Shown here: one piece after another, positions 55,372 through 64,000 of the stretch
How positions within the stretch are numbered: position 1 is the stretch's first letter
Layout of the letters: every line of letters begins with the position of its first letter
Source: Prorocentrum cordatum
Lineage: Eukaryota > Sar > Dinophyceae > Prorocentrales > Prorocentraceae
Length of the DNA: 64,000 nucleotides
Assembly: GCA_963575745.1 (NCBI GenBank)
Contig: CAUYUJ010016485.1
Coordinates: 200,817-264,816 of the forward strand
Direction: 5' to 3'
Notes under the pieces: model-generated
What the model saw: the letters and a program-made list of their open reading frames with translations, nothing else
Database searches by the model: none
Told to the model about the DNA's origin: nothing
Program-made: the position numbers and the translations under genes

Positions 55372-56340
55372 AATTGTCCCACTGCGATCCTACCTTGGAG
55401 TTGGAGCATTTAGGAAAGCAACATCTACATCTACACCGACACCTACATGTACATCTACACCTGCATCTACATCTACACCAACATCAACAGCGAGACTCAC
55501 ATCTACATCTACATCTACATCTACATATATATATACACATACACATATCCATCTACAGCTACGTCTACATCTACATCCACATCGGCAGTACACCTACATC
55601 TACATCTACATCTACAATTTCGCATTGGTTATGCTATTGTTTTGACTTGCATTTGCTTTTGCTCGTGCCTTTGCGTGCCCTGTTATGCTAGGATATGCTG
55701 CGCTGTGCTATGATATGATATGCTGCGCTATACTATGCTATGATATACTATGCTGTGTTATGATGTGCTATGATATGTTATGCTGCGTTGTGCTATGCTA
55801 AGCAATGCTATGGTGTGCTAAGCTATGCGATGCTGCGCTAGGCTATGCTATGCTGTGCTGTGCTATGCTACGCTGGCCTATGATATGGTATGTTATGATT
55901 GGCTATGCTATGCTGTGCTATGCTATGATGTGCGAATGCTGCGCTGCGCTATGCTGCGCTGCGCTAAGCTATGGTATGCTAAGCTACGCTAAGCTAAGCT
56001 AAGCTAAGCTAGGCTAGGCTAAGCTAAGTTAAGCTAAGCCAAGCTAAACTACGCTAAGTTAAGATGTCATAAGCTAAGCTAAGCTAAGCTAAGCTAAGCT
56101 AAGCTAAGCTAAGCTAAGCTAAGCTAAGCTAAGCTAGTCTAGACAGAGCTAAGTTAAGCTAAGCTAAGCTAAAATGAAATAAGCTAGGTTAAGATGAGAT
56201 AAGCAACGCTCAGCTAAAGGAACGCCACTGGGGGAACCGCGGGGCAGATCCTGGGGGAACCGCCCGGGGCGCATTACACTGCCCGGCCCATTAAGTTCAC
56301 CGAGCAAGAACCCGTCTAGGCAGAGCCTAGGTAAGGAAAA
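55372..56340. mobile_element. GCTAA-array element E1
   Basis: The left end TGTCCCACTGCGATCCTACC ... TTGGAGTTGGAGC, then TAGGAAAGCA, is shared with E2 at 60,392. The middle holds CTACAT hexamers (55,425-55,615), TATGCTGTGC-like units (55,685-55,980) and AGCTA pentamers (55,980-56,200). The right end, GGGGGAACCGCCCGGGGCGC ... GCCCGGCCC ... TCTAGGCAGAGCCTAGGTA, is shared too. CCTACCTTGG at the left and CCTAGGTAAGG at the right form an imperfect terminal inverted repeat. It has no coding capacity. Confidence 0.65.
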
Positions 56341-56344
56341 ATAC

Positions 56345-57350
56345 GCCGAATACGCAGCCTGCCAAGACACGAGGGCGCCGGGCAGCAAGCCGAGGGCGCC
56401 CTGACCAACACAAGTCGCGATCCACAACTTCGCTGCGTTCACGCCATAAGGCCAGCGGGCCCCCCGCCCGGCAACAATCCCAGCCAAATCCCAGCCGCCG
56501 CTGGGCAACGTCCCAACCAAATCCCCGCCGCGGCCCCGCCGCGGCCCCGCCGCCGCCCAGCCGCGGCCCGGCCGCCGCCCGGCCGCCGCCCCAGAAAAAG
56601 CTGCCACCCTCTAAAAAAAACACAGCCAGCAAAATCCCACCCGAATCCCCGCCGCGGCCCCGCCGCCGCCCAGCCGCCGCCAAACCGCGCCCCAGCCACG
56701 AGCCCTCCCCCCGGGGGCCCCAACACGGCTTCATGGGACCTCGCAGGAAGAGGGGGCGCGATGGGAAACAGGAAGAACGCGACGGGGGAGCACGGCTGCA
56801 GGAGGGGGAAGGAAGACCGCCCGGAGCGAGCGGCGGGAGGAACGGCAAAAAGGGCGCGAAAGGAAAGCGGGAAGGCGGCGAGGGAAATATGGAGAGGACA
56901 GAGGTTGAAGGAGGGCGGATGAGGGAGGCTAGAGGGAAGACAACGCGAGCCAGGAAGAGGATAGGAGGAGGGACCATCGATGAGGATTGAAAAAAAATAA
57001 GGAGGACAAGGGCAGGGGGGAGAGGATAAGGGGCCGGGCCTGCGGAGGCCTGGGAAGACACCAGTAACGCGAAGAAAAAAGGAGAACTGTTGGCGACGAC
57101 GAATGCGATAGTGATAATGGAAGCAATGGAAGCAATTCAAACATACTTGAATGGACGTTTTTGGTTCGATGTGGACCTCCGCATCGGCGGGATACAGCGT
57201 TTTTGGGCCGCCGCATATTCATCGCGGCAGATGGCAGCGTCGGCGCCAGGGCCGCCGCGCGCGAAACGGACCGGAGACAGCTCAAAAAGAATCCAATGAC
57301 GAAGCGCGCGCGAACGGCCCCAAAGCGGACGCAATCGCAACGATCCGGCG
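56345..57350. repeat. GC-rich minisatellite and purine stretch, no gene
   Basis: Between 56,460 and 56,710 there are tandem GCCGCCGCCC/GCGGCCCC units, including a repeated 'AAATCCCCGCCGCGGCCCCG' block. A purine-rich stretch follows (56,720-57,090). The long minus-strand frame (RAAAGRRRG) reflects the repeat. Confidence 0.6.
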
Positions 57351-57399
57351 CCGTTCGCTACGACGCCATCGCTGGCCGCGCCAGCCTGACACAAGCACT

Positions 57400-57968
57400 C
57401 GCGAGAGACTGCCGCGCCATAGCAACGCTAACCGCGCACCCCAAAAAGCCAGCCGCAGGGGAGAAAAAAAAGGCACGTGCAAGGATGGGCGAGAACACGG
57501 GTGTGGCCAGCTGGATGTCGGCTGCTTTTCTGTCCGACTTACACTTGGGGGGGTCATTTTTTGCCTGGGCCTCCTCAACGGCGGGCATGGATGTCCAGCT
57601 CAGCAATTTCACGTCGGCAGGCAGGGCTGGAGGCACGTCGTCTCGCGCGCTGAGGTCGCCCACCCAGTCGCGCCCCACCGCTTGTCCCAAAGGGGAACGC
57701 ACTGCCCACTCGCGCCCACCGATGTCGCGTTCATTGCGATGGCACCGTGGAAGATGCCGAGGCCACTGGCGCTGCCGGCACGGCCGCAACTCCAGGGGCC
57801 GCCGCGGCCAGCGCCGCCTTCCCCGCGGCCGCCGCGCGGGACGGCGACGCAGTCGCGGGCCCGCTGGCCTCGCCGAGTCTCGCGCGCGGCCCGTGAGCCC
57901 TGCCATCTCCGGTCGCAGTCGCAGTAGTCCGGCGCTGAGAAGATCGGGGCGGGCGACGACGAAGACGT
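57400..57968 (-). mobile_element. Retroelement fragment C
   Basis: The minus strand reads 'PLGQAVGRDWVGDLSARDDV' and 'ADVKLLSWTSMPAVE', matching 'PMGQAVGRDWVGDLNARVAV' and 'ADVQLLSWASMPAVP' in remnant A (about 41,450-41,350). It is joined directly to the broken end of the RT-like part of fragment D at about 57,968, so one element appears inserted in or fused to another. The sequence beyond 57,550 is no longer similar. Confidence 0.6.
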
Positions 57969-57974
57969 CGCGAT

Positions 57975-60129
57975 GGTCCTGAGTTTCAGCGAAAACGCCC
58001 ACGGGCGTCCTTGGCGCCAGCGCCTGGCTTTAAGCATTGCAAACAGCGCCTCGAATCGCGCGAACGAAAGCCCGGCAGCGCGCGCAGCACCGATGCAGGG
58101 CCAGGCGGGAGCGCGAAGCAGACCATGCGCTACGTCGCCCCAGCGGCCCCAGATACTTCGCGACACCCCAGGACCTCCAAGAAAGCCTCATCGACACCCA
58201 TGGACGCGATAGTCGAAGATTTCTTGCACGCGGCCGCGCTTGCGAGCAGTCTGCGACCCGCTCGCCTGGCTGCACCTGAAAAGGCCCCCGCGTCGACGGT
58301 ATCGACATCCATGAATCCGCGAAGTACTAGGCGTAGTCTGATGGTGCGCCCCATCTCGCCCTTGCCGTTCTTCGCGAATGTCCATGTGCCCCCACATCTT
58401 GATGCCATGATGCTCATCGCGCTTCTGATCCCTGCATCTGACAGCAGTCATTGTCGAACCGCATTTTCAGTTCAGCGCGCAAAGATTTGGCTATCTCGAC
58501 AGGGGTTGTCTGCATTTCGGCCCACGCTAGGAGGTCGTCTTGCTTGACAGAATCAGCTCTTTTAGACGCGGCTTACACCTATACACACATAGTGGTTATT
58601 ATCTGGCCATCGTGGAATATGTTGTGCTGCTGTTCTGTCGAGACAACTTCGGCCATTTCAATAATGAAAACATAGCTCTACATGCGAACCGTGATCGTCC
58701 GAATCCAGACCGTAGGTCTCGTCGCATTCGGTGGTAAGGGGGGCGAAAAACGTCTCCTCTGCGCCGCCCTGGCAACAGCCCGTCGCGCGCGAGTTCCCTC
58801 GCTCCTCACTGGCCACAGTCACAAGCACATGGTCTTCGGCAAGCATCTCGGTACGCACCGTAAATAAGGACTCCACTGGAATTTCCTCCGCGAGTTTCTT
58901 TTCTTCCTGGAGTTCAAGGTACTATGCTTCCAAAATGTGCGTTTTCAAATCCATCTCTGACTCCTCGCTGATAGCCGGAAGCCGTCCGTTGTTAGAGGCA
59001 CGAGCACAGGATCGTCCTTCCTCCTGAGCGTGACCGCTCGATGGCGTCGAGCTCGCCAGTTCCTCAAACTTCGATCGGTCTTCATCGAAGCCCACTGAGG
59101 GCTCTGAAGACCTGAAGCGTTGGATGATACGTGCGAGCCTGGACCCAGCAACGTCATGGATATTCAGGGCTGTACCTTCGGATTCGTAGTAGTGGAGTCA
59201 CGGTGGCACGTCGCTGTCATAATATAGTAGTGTACAACTGCCAGCATAAAGAACTCAGTGGGTGCTCTTAACCAAGCGTACTGTTACTGCATTCTCGATC
59301 CGGAAGTAGTCCCTGATAAGAAAAAGCCAGGCGAACTGTAACTTCAACGAGAGTCTACTCGCCGTGACCATTTGCAGGTGGCCCTGCTTAGTTGGCACAT
59401 AGCCAAACACCATACCAAGTTTCTCCGATGGCAGGCTCGCGATAACGGCCAGCACGGTTCGCATGGCTGTTGTGCCGGAGCCAATCTCGAGGACAATGAA
59501 TATTTCCGAGTACACTGTGTGACGCAAGTCTGGATACTGTACTAAACTCTTTCGGCCGCCGACCTGTACTACTGCCTGACCTGGGCCAAAGAAATTTCGT
59601 GCGATTGGGCATGGTCCACTTCATTATTCCCATTCACCCTTTGTGGTGCTCAGTCCAGAATAGTCAACGAGATCACCTGGTTGATAGTTGCATTGTCCAC
59701 CTGATGTCGCTTTCGCGCGCAAGGCTCGGTTAACCCTGACTACTGCCGTGGTCTGTGTAATGGTCTCGATATTCACCTCCCTGATGTTTTTATCACCGTT
59801 GTGATCGGACGTTTCTGTCCCTCGTTCGCGAACTATCACGGGAAATTCTGGGGGGCAAGCCGATTGTCGGCAATGTAGTACCGGCGTACCGGGTGCGGAG
59901 ATTCGCCGCCATAGAACGTGAATGCACTGCAGACAAATAGGCCCGCGGGCAATAATCGTGAAATCACCAGAGGGATATCAAGTCTCGTGAGCCCCTCCCA
60001 CATAGCGTGCAGGGTATGTATTAGAACTCCGCTGCGCGCTTCAATAATCGTGGCATGTTGGCCCTCGGCCAAGTCCAAAATTACAGAGGCCAATCCCGGT
60101 TGCATGTACAAGTGAAGGATGTACTGCAT
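57975..60129 (-). mobile_element. Retroelement fragment D: integrase end and RT start
   Basis: The integrase-like part (60,129-59,836) reads 'LAEGQHATIIEARSGVLIHTL' and 'LFVCSAFTFYGGESPHP'. A second frame gives 'VVRVNRALRAKATSGGQC' and 'YQPGDLVDYSG' (59,760-59,640). A third gives 'LPSEKLGMVFGYVPTKQGHLQ' (about 59,420). Farther on, the RT start reads 'RLRLVLRGFMDVDTVDAGAF', 'ASMGVDEAFLEV' (first catalytic Asp block) and 'CLQCLKPGAGAKDARG' (58,360-57,985). This order is typical of copia-like polyproteins of dinoflagellates. The YxDD box and RNase H are missing, and frames change repeatedly. Confidence 0.7.
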
Positions 60130-60391
60130 AAGTTCTGAAATTGAATGACCAGCCTCAAGAATGTTGCAACGCCGGAAGTAGACCTAGCTTCGTGCACTCC
60201 CATCTTAACTCTGCTGTTATCACTGTTATGGCGTCGATCAGAACGTTCATTGTTGACATCTGGCACCCCATATTAGCTTTCACTGTTACCTATATTTCAC
60301 ACATAATCATGATCACAGCTATAGCTTCGAAAAACCGAATACATGTTAATCAACAATTGGCCTTAATCAACCAGCACACTCAATTACATAA
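60130..60391. other. AT-richer spacer, no gene supported
   Basis: A plus-strand frame (60,141-60,470) with a hydrophobic stretch is present, but it runs into element E2 and has no supporting features. The composition is unlike the GC-rich neighbours. Confidence 0.4.
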
Positions 60392-60969
60392 AATTATCCC
60401 AGTGCGACCCTACCTAGGAGTTGGAACCCCTAGGAAAGCAGCATTAGTAGTAACAGTAACGCTAAGCTAAAGCTAAGCTAAAGCTAAGCTAAAGCTAAGC
60501 TAAAGCTAAGCCACAGCTAAGCTAAAGCTCAGCTAAAGCTAAGCTAAAGCTAAGCTAAAGCTAAGCTCAAGCTAAGCTAAAACTGAGCAACAGCTAAGCT
60601 AAAGCTAAGATACAGCTAAGCTAAAGCTAAGCTAAGCTAAAGCTAAGCTAAAGCTAAGCTAAAGCTAAGCTAAAGCTAAGCTAAAGCTAAGCTAAAGCTA
60701 AGCTACAGCTAAGCTCAAGCTAAGCTAAAGCTAAGCTAAAGCTAAGCTAAACGCTAAGCGGAAGGCTCAGCGAAACGCTAAGCTAAAGCTAAGCTACAGC
60801 TGAGCTAAAGCTAAGCTAAAGCTAAGCTAAAGCTAAAGCTAAAGCTCCCAGGGGACTGGGGGGAACCGCTCCCAGGGGACCGGGGGAACCGCCCGGGGCG
60901 CTTTCCATTGCCCGGCCCCTTTAAGCTAAGAGAGTAAGAACCCTTCTAGGCAGAGCCTAGGTAGGGAAA
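60392..60969. mobile_element. GCTAAA-array element E2
   Basis: The left end AATTATCCCAGTGCGACCC is followed by TACCTAGGAGTTGGAACCCC. The middle is a tandem GCTAAA hexamer array (60,460-60,848) with an imperfect copy near 60,750-60,790. The right end has GGGGAACCGCCCGGGGCGC ... TTCTAGGCAGAGCCTAGG. CCCTACCTAGG (60,408-60,418) and its exact reverse complement (60,956-60,966) form an 11-bp inverted repeat near the ends. It is the same family as E1. No open frame belongs to it. Confidence 0.7.
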
Positions 60970-61015
60970 TAGAAGCGGCCATCTTGCAAACTGGAGCAAA
61001 AACAGAAATCAAATA

Positions 61016-62220
61016 ATCACAACTGCCCCACCAACGAAAACACGTCATCCCACAAGTGACTGTCAGTGGCTAGAACCAACGAATCATCTAAATCAGCACA
61101 AAGACCCCTACAAACGAAAACACTCCTCAGCAAAACATCCCGACAAGAGGTTTGGCCGAAATAAATTACTTCAACGGTGGGACCCCACATGAGAATCGAT
61201 TTAATGTGCCCCTCGTTTTTTCCCATTCGCTCTGCGGAGGCCCTCCTCCCGCCCACTGCTGCGCCTCCTCCTCCTCGTGATTTCGCCCTCCGTCTCCTCC
61301 TCGTTCCCGAATCCGACCCGCAGCGCAAGCGATCACCAACTTGGGAGAACGTGCCCCAGCGTCCAAGCCGCTCAAGGTTGCCTCCCATGGGGACGCCACC
61401 AAACAGCTGCGAAGGCCCAAAGGACTCCAAAAGCACGCCAGACGAGCCCAACGGGCCCAGGACGGCCTCAATATGGCCCTTCGCTGATCCACAAAAAACC
61501 CAACAACTTCGGCTGTTCCGTGAAACCCCAACCTGCTTTCCGGACTTGGTGCCGCAAAGCGCTGTGGATATTTATGGGTCACTGTTTGATTTGTCGATGC
61601 TCCAGAGTAGATCGAGACGCAACATCGCTTCCGAGCTTGCCTCGATAAGTAGTCTCTGGACGAATCGGGCCGCGTGGGAGGCTTCGTGGGTATCCTTTGA
61701 GGTCCCAGCCTCGCCACGAAATAGGTCTGACAAAACAGGGGAACGCGCTGCAAAGGCCAATAGAAGGCGAGCTGAGCTCGTGCTCGGCACAGATGTTAAT
61801 CTCATCTGCGACCAGCCTTCTCGGCGAGGCCGAACGCATGACAGTTCTGGCCTCGCAAAACAAACCTCCAACTAGAGGAAAGCAAACACGTGCAATGCGA
61901 ATACTGCCATCAAAAGTTCGGCGCTCGCCCTGACACATCAGACGTGGTGTTATGACCTGAAATGTGGCGATTGAAGATTACGTCTGAATGGCAGCAACCA
62001 GCGGCGTGGAGAGCGTGTACCGCTGCGACGGAAGAACACCAAAAAACGAATTCAAAACGACCCTCTTCCCCAAAAATGCTGTGAGAACCTTCCACATAGC
62101 CCTGGTCCTTACGGCCCACCGGCGGGAATCAAGGTTTGCCGGCAATCTTCCGCTTGGTGAGAGGCAGTCGATCTCAAGCGTCGAAGAAGCAGCAGCGGCT
62201 GATACTCTCTGCCCTCCACT
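61016..62220. other. Stretch without a firm gene
   Basis: A plus-strand frame (61,177-61,875; 'SLFDLSMLQSRSRRNIASELASISSLW') and overlapping minus-strand frames are open. Neither shows a recognisable domain, and part (61,400-61,490) is CCAAGA-type repeat. It may be the 3' flank of the minus-strand ankyrin gene. Confidence 0.3.
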
Positions 62221-62227
62221 TCTGCTG

Positions 62228-64000
62228 TCAAGCAGGCTGGGGTGAGGGTCCTTCCTGATCCGCCCGCTTGCGCTTGAAGTCCTCGATGGCTTCCACGATA
62301 GCTGCAAGCCCGATAATCCTTGCGCCGTCCTCCAAGCTCCCCAGGAATTTGGACCTGTACGCCAGGGCCTCGTCGGGATCTGGGCAGTTCTCCAGCATAT
62401 GCGTAAGGATCGCCGCATTGTTGGAAGACCAGCCTGTTATCATCAGGAGGTTCAGCCGCATGGGGCCCGAAGGCCTGTTGATGTCCAGACCATGCTTTAC
62501 ATAGAGCTCAAATGTAGCAGAGGTGCCCTCTACGAAGAACCAGTAATCATTCGTGAGATTGTAACCTGCTTTCGGAAGCCACGTGTTGCCTGCAAGTCCA
62601 GAGTAAAAGCAGGCATTCCCGTCCATGCCCAGCCCGAACGCGAGGCGGAGGATGTCCTTGTTCTCCGCTGCATACATATACCAAGCATGGACAGCGTCAG
62701 CACCTGGGCTCCAGCTCATATAATTACAGCGTGTGTTGTAGTTCATGAGAAGGCCTGGTTTGTGCTGCAGCGAAATGAGCTTACTGGACCATCTGAAAAA
62801 ATCACCTCCATGCTCAACGAGAAGCTTGGCGCAATCCGCATTGTTCGACCGAACACACTGGATCAGCGGAGCGAAATCCAAATTGTTTGGCGAATTGGGA
62901 TCAGCACGACTCTCGAGAAGAAGCTTCAGCTTGTCAAAATATCCAGCCTGCGCTGGTCCGGCCAGAATGCTGTTCTCCTGGCCCGTGAGATTCCAAAAAG
63001 GACGCTTCATGGTCATCCCGACTTTGGCGTGGACGTCGGCACGGGCATTGATGAGCAGCTTCATGCACTCCAAGCCTTCATCGCCATTGTCCATGTCTGC
63101 AGCCATTGAGAGCGCGGTGCACTTCTCTGCACTCTCGGCGTTCACAGAAGCCCTGTGCATTATGAGGGCGTGCACAACCTCCACCCTGCCGCATGACGCA
63201 GCAAGCATTAAAGGAGTTAGGCCTGTTGTAGGATCCGCGAAATTCACGTCCACATCATCAACAATACTCAAAGTCCCATCCCAGGCTTTTTGCAAAGTGC
63301 CATACGGCTTGAAACCGGCCAGCTGGTCCAAGGTGCTGTTCATATCCCATGCCTTCACAAAGCCAGGGTCTTCACGCCCGCAAGCCCAGTGCCACCACGT
63401 ATTGTGAGTGATCCAGTTCATGAAATCGTAATCATTCCTATGCTCGCGTAGGATGCGAACTGCCTGCCACTTCTTGCCCATGCTGGCAAGCGCGAAGAGA
63501 GAATGGCCCTCATCAGAGAGTAGGCATGGGTGGACGCCCTTAGAAAGCAATGTGTCTAAGACCTCTAAGTCGGGCAGACTGGCCGCATGCCTCAACAATG
63601 TGCCGACGCCATCTAGGCGCCAACAATTGCTGTCAACCAGAGTTGGGACCATGACCCGGGCAAGAAAAAAATGACCATGAAACCACCTCTTGTTGCAATC
63701 CCTGTCATCCCAGACTACATCCGTTTCGTATTCGTCCCAATGGATTGCAGCAATCATATACCCGGAACCGTCTCCCACCCAGGGCCGGTGGTCCATTGGT
63801 GTACCATGAATCGCCTTGTCAAGGATAAGATAGCCCAGAGGGTGGCTGCAGCTGAATGAAAGAGCCATGCTCCCTACCTTCAAGAGTGCACGCTCGTCCT
63901 CGGCCAAGATCGCGCAGTACTGCTCGAGAACATCTGAGTCCAGCATCTCAAAGACGTGGAACCACACTTGGAGCCACCAGCTCTCGGACAGCCGCTCGCG
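62228..64000 (-). CDS. STAND protein, C-terminal part with ankyrin repeats (partial)
   Basis: The frame is open at the right edge, so the start and the expected kinase and NACHT parts lie outside the window. It begins in the post-NACHT region ('VWFHVFEMLDSDVLEQYC'), nearly identical to 44,247-44,521. After HWDEY it diverges into an ankyrin domain: 'TLLRHAASLPDLEVLDTLLSKG', 'GLTPLMLAASCGRVEVVHAL', 'ECMKLLINARADVHAKVG', 'AGYFDKLKLLLESRADPN' and 'APLIQCVRSNNADCAKLLVEHG'. There are probably eight or more units, several degenerate. The tail is helical and basic (AIVEAIEDFKRKRADQ), ending at TGA 62,228. The frame is intact over about 590 residues, unlike its partner. Ankyrin C-termini on NACHT proteins usually bind ligands or partners; the ligand here is unknown. 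Confidence 0.8.
   Translation of the reverse strand, partial: RERLSESWWLQVWFHVFEMLDSDVLEQYCAILAEDERALLKVGSMALSFSCSHPLGYLILDKAIHGTPMDHRPWVGDGSGYMIAAIHWDEYETDVVWDDRDCNKRWFHGHFFLARVMVPTLVDSNCWRLDGVGTLLRHAASLPDLEVLDTLLSKGVHPCLLSDEGHSLFALASMGKKWQAVRILREHRNDYDFMNWITHNTWWHWACGREDPGFVKAWDMNSTLDQLAGFKPYGTLQKAWDGTLSIVDDVDVNFADPTTGLTPLMLAASCGRVEVVHALIMHRASVNAESAEKCTALSMAADMDNGDEGLECMKLLINARADVHAKVGMTMKRPFWNLTGQENSILAGPAQAGYFDKLKLLLESRADPNSPNNLDFAPLIQCVRSNNADCAKLLVEHGGDFFRWSSKLISLQHKPGLLMNYNTRCNYMSWSPGADAVHAWYMYAAENKDILRLAFGLGMDGNACFYSGLAGNTWLPKAGYNLTNDYWFFVEGTSATFELYVKHGLDINRPSGPMRLNLLMITGWSSNNAAILTHMLENCPDPDEALAYRSKFLGSLEDGARIIGLAAIVEAIEDFKRKRADQEGPSPQPA

Noticed and set aside
61177-61875. Plus-strand 232-residue frame
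   Set aside because: No domain, overlapping open frames on the other strand, and part is repeat-derived; mentioned only as an uncertain stretch.

Overview
The window looks like nuclear DNA of a dinoflagellate. The main evidence is on the minus strand, where degenerate polyprotein pieces match from memory the copia-like retrotransposons common in Symbiodiniaceae and related genomes: a gag motif, a degenerate RING finger before a retropepsin-like segment, an integrase C-terminal half and the start of a reverse transcriptase. Several exons also match, from memory, a large uncharacterised gene family of dinoflagellates. Further support comes from the GC-rich composition, long simple repeats, a probable GC-AG intron, and the fact that every gene I can support is on the minus strand. 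The species cannot be fixed from the sequence, and no database was searched.

Layout, left to right. 1-2.7 kb is repeats. 2.7-16.3 kb holds exons that I read as one minus-strand gene of the expanded dinoflagellate family, with very large repeat-filled introns. 18.6-19.3 kb is a C2H2 zinc-finger/coiled-coil protein. 20.8-22.9 kb is a coiled-coil protein whose intron is almost entirely one giant hairpin. 25.1-26.4 kb holds two weak exon candidates, 27.2-29.0 kb a charged K/E-rich protein, and 30.1-31.6 kb a weak and a better exon candidate. 34.0-36.7 kb and 37.4-38.7 kb are two uncharacterised genes sprinkled with a 12-bp motif, CCGCAACTGCGG. 39.4-43.6 kb is a gag-RING-protease retroelement remnant. 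43.7-47.7 kb is a STAND-type gene: an APH/kinase-like domain followed by a NACHT NTPase. A 1.2-kb CAT array lies upstream of it, then a foldback repeat (49.3-50.5 kb). 50.9-54.3 kb and 57.4-60.1 kb are further retroelement pieces. Two related elements with a tandem GCTAA-type array and an 11-bp terminal inverted repeat lie at 55.4-56.3 and 60.4-61.0 kb. The window ends inside a second STAND gene (62.2-64.0 kb), whose 5' part is about 97% identical to the first but whose C-terminus is an ankyrin-repeat domain.

Three themes stand out. (1) Foldback repeats: arms of short tandem repeats placed in inverted orientation around a core occur at least seven times, one of them filling a GC-AG intron flanked by a 6-bp direct repeat, as expected of introner-like elements. 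(2) A 31-nt motif recurs seven times, mostly just inside inferred 5' intron ends. (3) The paired kinase-NACHT genes resemble NLR-type immune or conflict proteins with exchanged C-terminal modules. Several genes carry single-base frameshifts, mostly next to short homopolymers, so sequencing error and true decay cannot be told apart here.
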